Part shown: positions 20,161-28,577 of the stretch, piece after piece
Layout: the number at the start of each line of letters is the position of its first letter
Numbering within the stretch: position 1 is the stretch's first letter
From: an uncultured Collinsella sp.
GTDB taxonomy: Bacteria; Actinomycetota; Coriobacteriia; Coriobacteriales; Coriobacteriaceae
DNA length: 64,000 nucleotides
Direction of reading: 5' to 3'
NCBI GenBank assembly: GCA_900544865.1
Contig: UQXA01000002.1
Location: 62,001 to 126,000, forward strand
Notes under the pieces: model-generated
What the model saw: the letters and a program-made list of their open reading frames with translations, nothing else
Databases searched by the model: none
What the model was told of the DNA's origin: nothing
Translations under genes and position numbers: made by a program

Positions 20161-20283
20161 ATGACACGAGGACTTGCTTACCACGAGAGTGGATAATCTC
20201 CCGTTTTCGGCCTATGTCCGCGCCAAAAGCGGGAGATTATCCACTCTCGTCGAGCAAGCGTCCGAAAATCCTCGCTCGTGACC
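20161..20283. repeat. long palindrome upstream of DAHP synthase
   Basis: ACGAGAGTGGATAATCTCCC at 20183 and its complement ending at 20250 form a 21-bp perfect stem. GGAC-TTGCT/AGCAAG-GTCC extends it outward. The sequence is near-symmetric, so it could form a hairpin on either strand. Nothing coding is seen between 20055 and 20160. Confidence 0.5.
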
Positions 20284-20520
20284 TACCAAAAAGGGACAGG
20301 TTTATTCTGGCAGGTTTTATCTGGGCAAACGCCAAAACCACCACAAAGGGGACAGGCACCTTTGTGGTGGTTTGCTCATGGCGGTCTTCTGGCGAAAACT
20401 AAGTGAGTAGACTTTTTGCGAAAGGCCAAGCACGCCCCAAAACGCCACAGCTCTGACCTGCGGTTTTATTGAGCATGTACCGCGATGTGCTCGGCAGGTT
20501 CCAAAAAGCCTACTCACTTG
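20281..20520 (+). repeat. 230-base dispersed repeat, copy 1
   Basis: It begins ACCTACCAAAAAGGGACAGG and ends with a 119-base core (20401-20519) bounded by AAGTGAGTAG and CTACTCACTT. A second copy, in the same orientation, is at 25088-25314. This copy carries an extra palindromic insert, CCACCACAAAGG paired with CCTTTGTGGTGG, at 20336-20371, which also occurs at 32276-32312. The two copies bracket the cassette at 20825-24953. Confidence 0.65.
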
Positions 20521-20616
20521 CATTTGGGGCGCGCCGGATAGGTGAAAATACCACCGCAGAAGAGGTACTTCTTTCGCGGTCTTTCGCGGCATCCTTTGCT
20601 ACCACGGTTTCAATCG

Positions 20617-20751
20617 TCTCAATCTGTAACATGTAGAGGTAAAATCGCCGTTTTGCTGTTACAGATCAAGACGATCAACATAGTGCAAGTTGAATAGTCT
20701 CAATCTGAAACAGATGGAAACGTTATTACCAGCCAAGTGTTACAGATTGAG
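20617..20751. repeat. alternating inverted-repeat array 1 (2 units)
   Basis: The 15-base repeat TCTCAATCTGTAACA and its complement alternate: repeat, 25-base spacer, inverted repeat, 26-base spacer, repeat, 25-base spacer, inverted repeat. The second forward copy has GAAACA for GTAACA. Same family as 49849, 54740 and 59589. Confidence 0.7.
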
Positions 20752-20824
20752 ATAAACGCAGGAGCGGCAGCGTTAGATCAATCCTCCGCAAAGTAATTCG
20801 GAGAGAATCTGGTCCTAGGGTTAT

Positions 20825-21178
20825 CTACCAGGTACGATATGTGCACTTATATTTCGTCTCAAACCCAGGCATTCCGTTCCCGCGTGGGCTTAACGCTGCA
20901 CCTGTATAGAGGATCGTTTGCCCCGTACGAGAATAAGAGGTTTTGAAAGACAACCTCTTGTATGTCTGGTCGAAGCAATCAACATTCTCGCTCGGGTAGC
21001 TCGCGGTGGAGAACGATTTGTAGGTGTCCAAGACATCCGCCGTCACAAGACGACAAGGTGCAACAGAACCCGTATCTGGCTGCGCCGTCGCATAATTGGG
21101 AATTGCGCCCATCGACAGTGCAAGCATAAAACATGCGGCCAATGCCTTCACCAAGTTCTTCGATATATGTCGTTTCAT
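20825..21178 (-). CDS. secreted small protein of unknown function, cassette gene
   Basis: A 117-residue protein with a clear signal peptide: basic MKRHISKNLVK, hydrophobic ALAACFMLALSMGAI, and a probable cleavage after NYATA. The mature part of about 85 residues has three cysteines and many Tyr, Ser and Thr, ending YKCTYRTW. It is the last gene after the ABC protein, 15 bases away, with a strong AGGAGAGGAAG ribosome site. Small secreted proteins beside an ABC transporter and a membrane regulator suggest a bacteriocin or signalling peptide, and the layout recalls lactococcin-972 loci, but I cannot align it to that family. Base composition is visibly lower in GC than flanking genes. Confidence 0.7.
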   Translation of the reverse strand: MKRHISKNLVKALAACFMLALSMGAIPNYATAQPDTGSVAPCRLVTADVLDTYKSFSTASYPSENVDCFDQTYKRLSFKTSYSRTGQTILYTGAALSPRGNGMPGFETKYKCTYRTW

Positions 21179-21193
21179 GGTTATCTTCCTCTC

Positions 21194-23095
21194 CTAGTTT
21201 TTGCTGTCGTTCGTCTTGAATAGCTGCGCGTACACATTACCGATCCATTTCGAATCACCTCCCATTTCTCGAGTAACGAAGTGCGAATCATCTCGTGTGA
21301 GCAAGACGGAGCCATCGCAGAGCGATTCGAGATTCCCGATAAGATGGGAAGAGATAATGACATGCGCTCCCCTACCTGCTTCATCTCTAAGAGCATTCGA
21401 AACGATTGCGACATGTCCCACATCAAGCGCATTCATGGGCTCATCCAAAAGGACGACTTCGCAATAAGACATATAGGCCATCGCAACATTAAGCAATTGT
21501 CTATTTCCGTCAGACAACCTAGATACGGGCATATTCTTCAACTCAGTCAAGTCAAAGAGATTAAGCACTTGATCCAAGGTACGAGGCGAATGCCAAATTT
21601 TCCTGCATCGATCGAGATGGAAAGCAACGGTCATGTGCCGAATCAATAGAGACGGCCCGTTCGGAACTAAAAAGAAAACCTTTCTCATTTGCTCACAGTC
21701 AACGCACGCTTTCGCATGAAAACAGAGAGAACCCAACACGCGGGCTGATTGCCCAGCGTCTCCCCAAAGAGTATTGAGTAACGTTGTCTTTCCATATCCA
21801 TTTGGAGCGACAAGACCCCATATCTCGCCAGCGGGCATATCAAACTGCAATCCCTTTACGAGCTGATTATTTCCAACCGTCAACGTATCCAGCGACAGGG
21901 ATAGCACGCTTTTCTCACCCAAACTGCCCGGGCGAATTTGGTTCCAGGCCCAGCGATTCCTACTTTTAAGAAGCGAAAACGAGATGATTCCCAACGCACA
22001 AATAACAAATGTGCTCACCACGGCAAAGGCGCAGTGCAATGCATTGGCTTCAGGAACAAGAGACACCTCCGCCCCATTGGCGTAAGAGGCGCCGCCAAGC
22101 GCAAGCGAAGAAACGGAATAGCTCGACACCATATACGGCAACAACGCATGCCATGGAGCATCTTTGCTCGCATAAAACGGAAGCTGGCTTATGCCCCCCA
22201 CAAGAGCGATCACCATGGACGAAATGGCCCTGTTTCTGCTTCCGGCGTACACGCACACGCCCAAGCAAGCAAACATCATCGACAGCACAGCTTCAAAGAC
22301 GGCAAATAGCCCTAGCTGAACTAACACAGTTCTTTCGACTACGTCACCATACTGAATGAATACGACCGGGTACTCTGTCTGACCTACACCGTTAAACACC
22401 GTTGCCAATACAAAACAGGGAGCCAACGCCAGCACCAAAACCAGCATCGATGCAATACCAGAGACGAGAACGCGGCATGCATTCATCTCTAACTTTGACA
22501 ACAACGCTCGATCGTAGAACCGCTTTCCATCCCCCTCAAGCGACATATAGAGGACGAGAACCGGAACCAAAAGCCACGCTATTGCAGGAACAGCGCCGCA
22601 ATAATATGCGAGGAGAATCATCCCAGGCATTTTTGTCGTTGAGTCGTACGATTCCGGATAGGTCAGCACTGATATGGCTCTGGGAAGACGCTCTTGGGCT
22701 TCAAGCGATAACTCCGAATCAACACCATTCAAATAACCGAGTCGGTATTCCTTGAGCAATAGATTGTCGTAATCGGCAATCGCATCGTAATACCCTCTGG
22801 AGTCTGCCTTGCTTTCAAGCGCTCGATCAAGACATGCCCTTTCGTCGGCAATGATGCTGTTGAGCTCCTGTGGGGCAGTGTCATAAACGCCGTCAGAGAC
22901 TTGAGAGACCAAAAGGGCTCTCTGGTCTTCGATGGAAACTCTACCATATAGATAATCTGCTCCCGTTGGAACGGATAGAAATACCGGGATGCAGAATACG
23001 AGCGCGAGCAGCGCCGTCAGCAACATAATTCCCCGGTTGCGCGCAAGAACTTCTAAATTAAGCCGTACATATGTGAGGCAATCACAGGTCTTCAC
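21194..23095 (-). CDS. fused ABC-2-type permease and ATPase
   Basis: About 633 residues. The N-terminal two thirds are a permease: one membrane segment near the start (GIMLLTALLALVFCIPVFL), a large external loop of about 120 residues, then five or six more segments. The C-terminal third is an ABC ATPase with Walker A APNGYGKTT (near residue 430), a signature-like LSDGNRQ, and Walker B VVLLDEPMNALD. Permease-first fusion within one chain is unusual for ABC-2 systems, which normally use separate proteins. GTG at 23095 was chosen because GGAGG lies 8 bases upstream; the frame runs to 23182 without a good site. It likely exports, or gives immunity to, the neighbouring secreted protein. Confidence 0.75.
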   Translation of the reverse strand: MKTCDCLTYVRLNLEVLARNRGIMLLTALLALVFCIPVFLSVPTGADYLYGRVSIEDQRALLVSQVSDGVYDTAPQELNSIIADERACLDRALESKADSRGYYDAIADYDNLLLKEYRLGYLNGVDSELSLEAQERLPRAISVLTYPESYDSTTKMPGMILLAYYCGAVPAIAWLLVPVLVLYMSLEGDGKRFYDRALLSKLEMNACRVLVSGIASMLVLVLALAPCFVLATVFNGVGQTEYPVVFIQYGDVVERTVLVQLGLFAVFEAVLSMMFACLGVCVYAGSRNRAISSMVIALVGGISQLPFYASKDAPWHALLPYMVSSYSVSSLALGGASYANGAEVSLVPEANALHCAFAVVSTFVICALGIISFSLLKSRNRWAWNQIRPGSLGEKSVLSLSLDTLTVGNNQLVKGLQFDMPAGEIWGLVAPNGYGKTTLLNTLWGDAGQSARVLGSLCFHAKACVDCEQMRKVFFLVPNGPSLLIRHMTVAFHLDRCRKIWHSPRTLDQVLNLFDLTELKNMPVSRLSDGNRQLLNVAMAYMSYCEVVLLDEPMNALDVGHVAIVSNALRDEAGRGAHVIISSHLIGNLESLCDGSVLLTRDDSHFVTREMGGDSKWIGNVYAQLFKTNDSKN

Positions 23096-23219
23096 AGCAA
23101 GCACCTCCGGTTCGCAACACACGAGTCGTCGGACCCGTTGTCCGGAAGTATCGCCTGCACCGTCAGAACTGTCTGTAGACATGTAGGATGGATTTACAAT
23201 CTTATTTGTCTACAGGCTT

Positions 23220-24953
23220 CTACCTGCTATTTTCTATAACATCTGCCATAAGACTAAAAACCCTATCTCTAAGTTCACGCTCCGAGTGAACTCCAAGCAA
23301 GGCATAGCTCTTGCTCTTGGCCTCTTTGACGGTTCCCCGAGCAACGTTAAGATGCGCGCAAATCTCGGTGGTTCCCATGCCATCAAAAACGCATGCCATG
23401 ATGTCGGCATAAAGTGGCGTAAAGCCAAGCTTCAAGAAAACTTCGCGTGCGGCATCGCGTCGATTACCCGCCGGGACTGCATCTTTCGCACGCAAGGATA
23501 GCAGCGAATAAGTCAGAAGGATAGGTACGACAAGGAACGCGGTCACGCGTAAAGCAGGCAAAAGGCCGTCAACGGCCTCGCCGCTCCCAACGGACTCAAA
23601 GAAAATGTACAGTCGACTTACCACATCGTGAACCCAGAACGTTGCCCCAGCACCCACAGACACCGAAGAAAGAGTAAGTTCGGGCGAAAGGCACAAATGC
23701 ATTTCAGACGTCCACCGTATAACTGCATGGCAACACAGGGCCAAAAGCACTATAGCTATCGGCAGGATTATCACATCATGCTCAAAGCCAAAGCATATGA
23801 GGATTTCCTCGATGCCCATTCCAGACGCATACACAAACAGGAAGCAGGCGAAGACTATCCTGCAGCTCCGATTGGACGATAAGGGCCTCAGTGATTCTGA
23901 ACGGTGATCATGGCCTTTTGTTGCGTCGAAATGCCACGTATCCTTTGACGAAAGAAGTTCAGCCGTCGCCTCCGAAATGCTTTTATATCCGGTTTTAGTC
24001 AAGGCCCGCGACAAATAGGTACGGGCGGTAGACGGGGAAATATCCAAGGCAGAAGCAATCTCCTCGTACGTTTTTCCCTCTATCCTCATAGAGAAAACCG
24101 CAGACTCCCTTTGAGAAAAACCCAAAGTCGCAGGGATATCGGCAACTGCAGAGCGTTTTCCTCCTAATTTGGCATCCGCAGAAAAAGCGCTCGTTAAGTC
24201 GGGTAACGATCGCATTATGGCCCTGACAAGGATGCTGCCCAAGACAGTCACCAGAAGCAGTGCGATCTCTTGACGCCCACCAAAGCTCAGGAGCACAGCT
24301 CCGATGTTTATATTGCGCGAAAACAAACAATCCAAATCAAGAGCAACGGCAGCATTACCAAACGCAAGAGGTTCGACGAGCGAGGCAGCAACCCCCATCT
24401 CGGCGTTAACGGAAAGGATAGAACCGATGGACTCCATCAACGAGGCGAGAAGAAACTGAAGGCCAACAAGCAAAGCAATCAAGAGTACAACGGGGCTGTA
24501 AAGGGCGAGCTCAGGATACCCATGGAGAACAGGGCCATCGGCTACATGTTTCCCCGTTGATCCCGCACGCATGTTTGTGAATTCACCGCCAAGCGCCCAA
24601 GAACAGCAAGCGACAAGCAAGGGGGCTAGCAACAACAAAATGAACGCGAGCGCCGAAACCACACCATGAAATTGATGAAACACATTAAGTGATACCGTGA
24701 ACATCGCGAGAAGTGCAATATCTACGAGCATAAGTCCAAAAAGCCGTTTGGAAATACCCGGTCTCACGGGGCGAGAGATGAGACCCACACAGAAGCCCGA
24801 AAGCAGATGCAGACCGATAAGAACGGTGCCAGAAAGGCCCGCATAAATACTTGGCGCCATACAATACAGACCAGCCGCCCCTATAAACAACATAATTGAA
24901 TGCCAGAGGAACGAGCGCTTTACGTTTTGTAGATCAGCCGCCTCGATTGCCAT
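23220..24953 (-). CDS. membrane LuxR-type regulator with two helix-turn-helix domains
   Basis: A 577-residue protein with an internal repeat of architecture. A block of about six to eight membrane segments is followed by a LuxR-type HTH at residues 278-326 (FSQRESAVFSMRIEGKTYEE and ISPSTARTYLSRA). Three or four more membrane segments and a second HTH at 509-565 (GMGTTEICAHLNVARGTVKE) come after it. Coriobacteria have many membrane LuxR regulators with one C-terminal HTH; two in one chain is unusual. It lies first in a three-gene cassette, so it likely senses a small molecule or the secreted product and controls the ABC and peptide genes. The ATG at 24953 follows AGGAG. Confidence 0.78.
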   Translation of the reverse strand: MAIEAADLQNVKRSFLWHSIMLFIGAAGLYCMAPSIYAGLSGTVLIGLHLLSGFCVGLISRPVRPGISKRLFGLMLVDIALLAMFTVSLNVFHQFHGVVSALAFILLLLAPLLVACCSWALGGEFTNMRAGSTGKHVADGPVLHGYPELALYSPVVLLIALLVGLQFLLASLMESIGSILSVNAEMGVAASLVEPLAFGNAAVALDLDCLFSRNINIGAVLLSFGGRQEIALLLVTVLGSILVRAIMRSLPDLTSAFSADAKLGGKRSAVADIPATLGFSQRESAVFSMRIEGKTYEEIASALDISPSTARTYLSRALTKTGYKSISEATAELLSSKDTWHFDATKGHDHRSESLRPLSSNRSCRIVFACFLFVYASGMGIEEILICFGFEHDVIILPIAIVLLALCCHAVIRWTSEMHLCLSPELTLSSVSVGAGATFWVHDVVSRLYIFFESVGSGEAVDGLLPALRVTAFLVVPILLTYSLLSLRAKDAVPAGNRRDAAREVFLKLGFTPLYADIMACVFDGMGTTEICAHLNVARGTVKEAKSKSYALLGVHSERELRDRVFSLMADVIENSR

Positions 24954-25087
24954 AAATTCAAAGCTCCTAGATAGCATTTAGGCTATTTTAACATCGGCCC
25001 CAGCGTTAAAAAACTGTTACCCGAATTAATCAATATGCCCCCTCCGCTAAAAGGCACCACGCTCATCCTCCACTTCTGGAAGCGTTA

Positions 25088-25314
25088 ACCTGCCAAAAAG
25101 GGACAGGTTTATTTTGGTAGGTTTTATCTCGGCAAACACCAGCCGCTCCGAGAGAGCTGTTTTCCCTCGCGGCGGTCTTCTAGCAGAAAAAACCAAGTGA
25201 GTAGGCTTTTTGCAGGAGGCCAAGCACGCCCCAAAACGCCACAGCCCTGACCTGCTGTTTTATTGGGCGCCACCCGCGATGTGCTCGACAGATCCAAAAA
25301 AGTCTACTCACTTG
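25088..25314 (+). repeat. 230-base dispersed repeat, copy 2
   Basis: Same orientation as 20281-20520 and very similar, including the 119-base core at 25195-25313 with ends AAGTGAGTAG and CTACTCACTT. It replaces the internal palindrome of copy 1 with a different short hairpin. The rest of the gap, 24954-25087, shows nothing I can assign. Confidence 0.65.
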
Positions 25315-25346
25315 GTCTTGAGGCTCATCAGTCAGGCAAAAAAACG

Positions 25347-25379
25347 CCGCGAAGGGGGGCTGGACTCCCTTCGCAGCGG
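25347..25379 (-). terminator. terminator after the BceB-like permease
   Basis: CCGCTGCGAAGGG pairs with CCCTTCGCGG on the minus strand and is followed by GCGTTTTTTT. A canonical intrinsic terminator 37 bases past the stop. Confidence 0.85.
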
Positions 25380-25416
25380 TTGTTCGCACTGGTTTTGCGA
25401 CGATTTTGCCCGCTTG

Positions 25417-27654
25417 TTACTCGCTGTGGCGGGTGGCGATGGCGGCTCGCACTATGCCGGTGCTCATGAGGTAAGTTACCAAGAAGTAGCCGCCGTAGGA
25501 TGCCAAGAAGATCGCGCAGGTGAGGCCCACGGTGCCGCCGATGCTCATATGACCGAACGTGCTCACCAGGTCGATAATCACCTTGAGCGCCACAAAGGAG
25601 TGCGCCAAGCCCACCGCCAACGGGAACAGGAAGAACACCGCTTGCTGTGCCATCACCGAATGGCGGATCTGGCGGTCGTCACAGCCGATCTGCGCCAGCA
25701 CACGATAGCTGCGGCTGCCGTCGGCCACATTGGAGAGCTGCTGGATCGACAGAATCGCCGCGCATGCAACGACCAATACAAAGCCGCTGTAGATGGCTAG
25801 GTAGCTAATAAGACCCTTCATTTGCGCTGCCTGCGTGTACATCTCGGAGCGTGTGATAAAGAGTCCCCACGACCCCGGCTCCTTGCCGTCAACGAGCAGA
25901 TTGTCGAGCGCAGTGTATTTAATGCTCTCGTCTGCCTCGGTCGCATCCATCCCCTGTTTGTAGTTAACGAGCAGGCTACTGGAATACGGTTGCAGATTAA
26001 GTTGGGACAACAGCTCGTCGGCAACGACGACGGTACCCGGATTACTGCCCATCGCCGAGTTGGCGATGGCAGCCGTATCCTCGTCCGACTTGTCGCCAGC
26101 GGGCTTGAGTGTATGCCCGCCCAAGGTAAGGGCATGGCCGCCAGCCATATACTTGGTGTACATGTCGACCAGCTCGCCGCCCATATCACACGTGAGCAAG
26201 TACTGGTCGCGACCAATGCTCACCGGCTCCTTGCCCATCATCTGACGCAATTTGTTGTACTGACTTGCCGGCGTCACAGACAGGCCTGTCGTGTCGGCGT
26301 TGCTACCCTCGAGCGCCTTGGGGAGTTTTTCGCCCATGATCTTGCACATCTCACTTGGAGTCACCGAAGGATCCGAGCCGCCAAGCGGATAACTCAGATA
26401 CGAATCGATCTGCACATGCTCACCGGCAACATCGGCGATATTGACCTTCTTGCCGGTCTCGACGCTGTTGTCCGCCGACTTACCATAAATACTCTCCGTA
26501 TCATTGTCCGGATCGACAAGCTCACCATGCCACGCAGAGTACAAGTCGACCGTTGCGTCGGCCGGCACCATACGATCGGCCTCAGACGGGTCAGCATACT
26601 CTTTGTAATGGTCGAGATCATCGGGCGTGTAATAGCTATACGTCTGCGACATATCGGCCGGCGTATAGCGCTCCAGGTTCTCGTTCATCACGTTGGCGAT
26701 CGACATACCGCACGTCACCGAGGTAATGGCGAGGAACAGGATCATCGCGATGACGCCCATCGAAAAGCACACCGTGTTGACCTTGGCCGCAAGCTGGCGC
26801 ACGGTAAACATGTTGAGACCGCGCCAATACACACCGCGCAGGCTCTGCAGCAGCTTGATGAGCATGCCCGAGAGTCCCCAGAATAGGGCAAAGGTGCCCA
26901 CGGTAACCATAGCGGTCGTGATGCCAAACTGGTTCATAGCCTCTTGCAGCTTGCTGTCCGTCTCGGTGAGCGGGAACCCATCACGTAGCAGACGGTAATA
27001 GGCCACGCCCACCAGCACCACGCCCACGGCAAAGATGGCAATCGCGATCCAGGGGTTGCGTGTCTTGATCCTCTCGTTGCGACGCTCGGCACCCATGAGC
27101 TCGATGAGTTTGGTGCGACGCACGGCGAGAAGGTTCAGCAGCAACGTGAGCACAAACATTACGAACATGCAGGCAAGGGTCAGGTTGAACGCATGCACCG
27201 AGAAGAAGAAGTGGAAATTGGCGATCTGTGTCTTAAAGAGCGAGGCCGTAAAGAATACCATGAGCTGAGAGAGCCCCACGCCCAGCACGATGCCGGCGAC
27301 AAAGGCGCCGACCGAAACGATCACGGTCTCGAGCGCCATGATCGTGGCGACGCGCCCGCGCCCCATGCCGAGTACCTGGTACAGGCCAAACTCCTTTTTG
27401 CGGCGTTTCATGATGAAGTTATTGGCGTACACCATCAAAAAGGCCATGACGCCGGCCAAAAAGTACGTGAGGTAGCCGAGCATGGTACCCATGACCTCGG
27501 ACAAGCCCGCTTCCTCGATGCCGGCGATGTCGACCTGCATCGAGACGGTGTTAAAGGCATAGAAGACCGTGACGCCCAGGGTGAGCGTCAACAAGTAAAC
27601 GAGGTAGTCGCGGCCAGCGCGGCGGACGTTGCCCCAAGCGAGTTTACAGAGCAT
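25417..27654 (-). CDS. BceB-like FtsX-domain ABC permease
   Basis: A 745-residue permease. The N-terminus [21 protein letters not shown] is the hallmark of bacitracin/lantibiotic-type permeases. It has ten predicted membrane segments in two FtsX groups and a large external domain of roughly 250 residues (about 310-570) between them, where Bce-type transporters meet peptide antibiotics. Its ATG lies inside the end of the ATPase gene (overlap of 11 bases), implying coupled expression. Bce modules usually have a neighbouring two-component system; none is seen within 5 kb. The role is inferred as antimicrobial-peptide resistance or sensing, though some members export lipids or signals. Confidence 0.87.
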   Translation of the reverse strand: MLCKLAWGNVRRAGRDYLVYLLTLTLGVTVFYAFNTVSMQVDIAGIEEAGLSEVMGTMLGYLTYFLAGVMAFLMVYANNFIMKRRKKEFGLYQVLGMGRGRVATIMALETVIVSVGAFVAGIVLGVGLSQLMVFFTASLFKTQIANFHFFFSVHAFNLTLACMFVMFVLTLLLNLLAVRRTKLIELMGAERRNERIKTRNPWIAIAIFAVGVVLVGVAYYRLLRDGFPLTETDSKLQEAMNQFGITTAMVTVGTFALFWGLSGMLIKLLQSLRGVYWRGLNMFTVRQLAAKVNTVCFSMGVIAMILFLAITSVTCGMSIANVMNENLERYTPADMSQTYSYYTPDDLDHYKEYADPSEADRMVPADATVDLYSAWHGELVDPDNDTESIYGKSADNSVETGKKVNIADVAGEHVQIDSYLSYPLGGSDPSVTPSEMCKIMGEKLPKALEGSNADTTGLSVTPASQYNKLRQMMGKEPVSIGRDQYLLTCDMGGELVDMYTKYMAGGHALTLGGHTLKPAGDKSDEDTAAIANSAMGSNPGTVVVADELLSQLNLQPYSSSLLVNYKQGMDATEADESIKYTALDNLLVDGKEPGSWGLFITRSEMYTQAAQMKGLISYLAIYSGFVLVVACAAILSIQQLSNVADGSRSYRVLAQIGCDDRQIRHSVMAQQAVFFLFPLAVGLAHSFVALKVIIDLVSTFGHMSIGGTVGLTCAIFLASYGGYFLVTYLMSTGIVRAAIATRHSE

Positions 27655-28429
27655 CGGAGCCCTCACCGCCCATCATGGCAACGACCTCCATAATGCGGTC
27701 GAAGAACTCTCGGCGGTCGGTGTCGCCGCGGCGCAGCTCGGTGAAGATCTTGCCGTCGCGAATAAACAGCACACGGCTCGTGTAGCTGGCGGCAAAGCTG
27801 TCGTGCGTAACCATGAGCACGGTGGCGCGCAGACGGCGGTTGAGGGCCTCCAGGCTCTCAAGCAGCAGGCGAGCGCTCTTGGAATCGAGGGCGCCGGTGG
27901 GCTCGTCGGCCATGATCATGGTGGGGTCGGTGACAAGCGCGCGACAGGCGGCAACGCGCTGCTGCTGGCCGCCGGACATCTGGTAGGGATATTTGTCGAG
28001 CACCTGGCTCACGGACAGACGCGCGGCCACATCCTGCACGCGGGTCGAGATCTCTGCCGAATTTGTGCGGGCGATGGTGAGCGGCAGGGCGATGTTCTCG
28101 CGTGCCGTGAGCGTATCGAGCAGGTTGGAGTCCTGGAAGATAAAGCCGAGCTCCTCGCGGCGGAACTGCGAAAGCTTAGCCTGCTTCATGCGCGTAACGT
28201 CCTGCCCGTTGATGCGGATGGTGCCGCTCGTGGCGCTATCGATGGTCGAGACGCAGTTGAGCAACGTCGACTTGCCCGAGCCCGAGGCGCCCATGATGCC
28301 AACGAATTCGCCGCGGTTGACGGTAAAGCTGACGTCGTTGAGCGCGCGGGTCACGTTGCCCAGCGCTCCATATACTTTTTCGAGATTCGCGACCTCCAGT
28401 ACCGGGGTCGCCATGTGCGTGGTTTGCAT
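27644..28429 (-). CDS. BceA-like ABC ATPase
   Basis: A 261-residue ATPase of the LolD/MacB/BceA group: Walker [11 protein letters not shown]-loop [18 protein letters not shown], signature MSGGQQQR, Walker [14 protein letters not shown], and switch His in MVTHDSF. The C-terminal extension [14 protein letters not shown] is typical of BceA proteins. It drives the permease encoded by the overlapping downstream gene. The ATG at 28429 follows AAAGGA by six bases. Expression is probably from a promoter between this gene and the divergent Nudix-Vsr gene at 28578. Confidence 0.9.
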   Translation of the reverse strand: MQTTHMATPVLEVANLEKVYGALGNVTRALNDVSFTVNRGEFVGIMGASGSGKSTLLNCVSTIDSATSGTIRINGQDVTRMKQAKLSQFRREELGFIFQDSNLLDTLTARENIALPLTIARTNSAEISTRVQDVAARLSVSQVLDKYPYQMSGGQQQRVAACRALVTDPTMIMADEPTGALDSKSARLLLESLEALNRRLRATVLMVTHDSFAASYTSRVLFIRDGKIFTELRRGDTDRREFFDRIMEVVAMMGGEGSDAL

Positions 28430-28577
28430 ACCGAGTCCTTTCTTGCGATTAGTCTACGGCATCTATAGTCGCAAGAAGCCGAGTCGGCTACCATCGATAT
28501 GGCTTACGGTTGCCTTACCGTTGTGTAAGGTAGGGGTAGCCACCCTGTTACGTGTTGATGTTGAGAGAGGACTCCTG

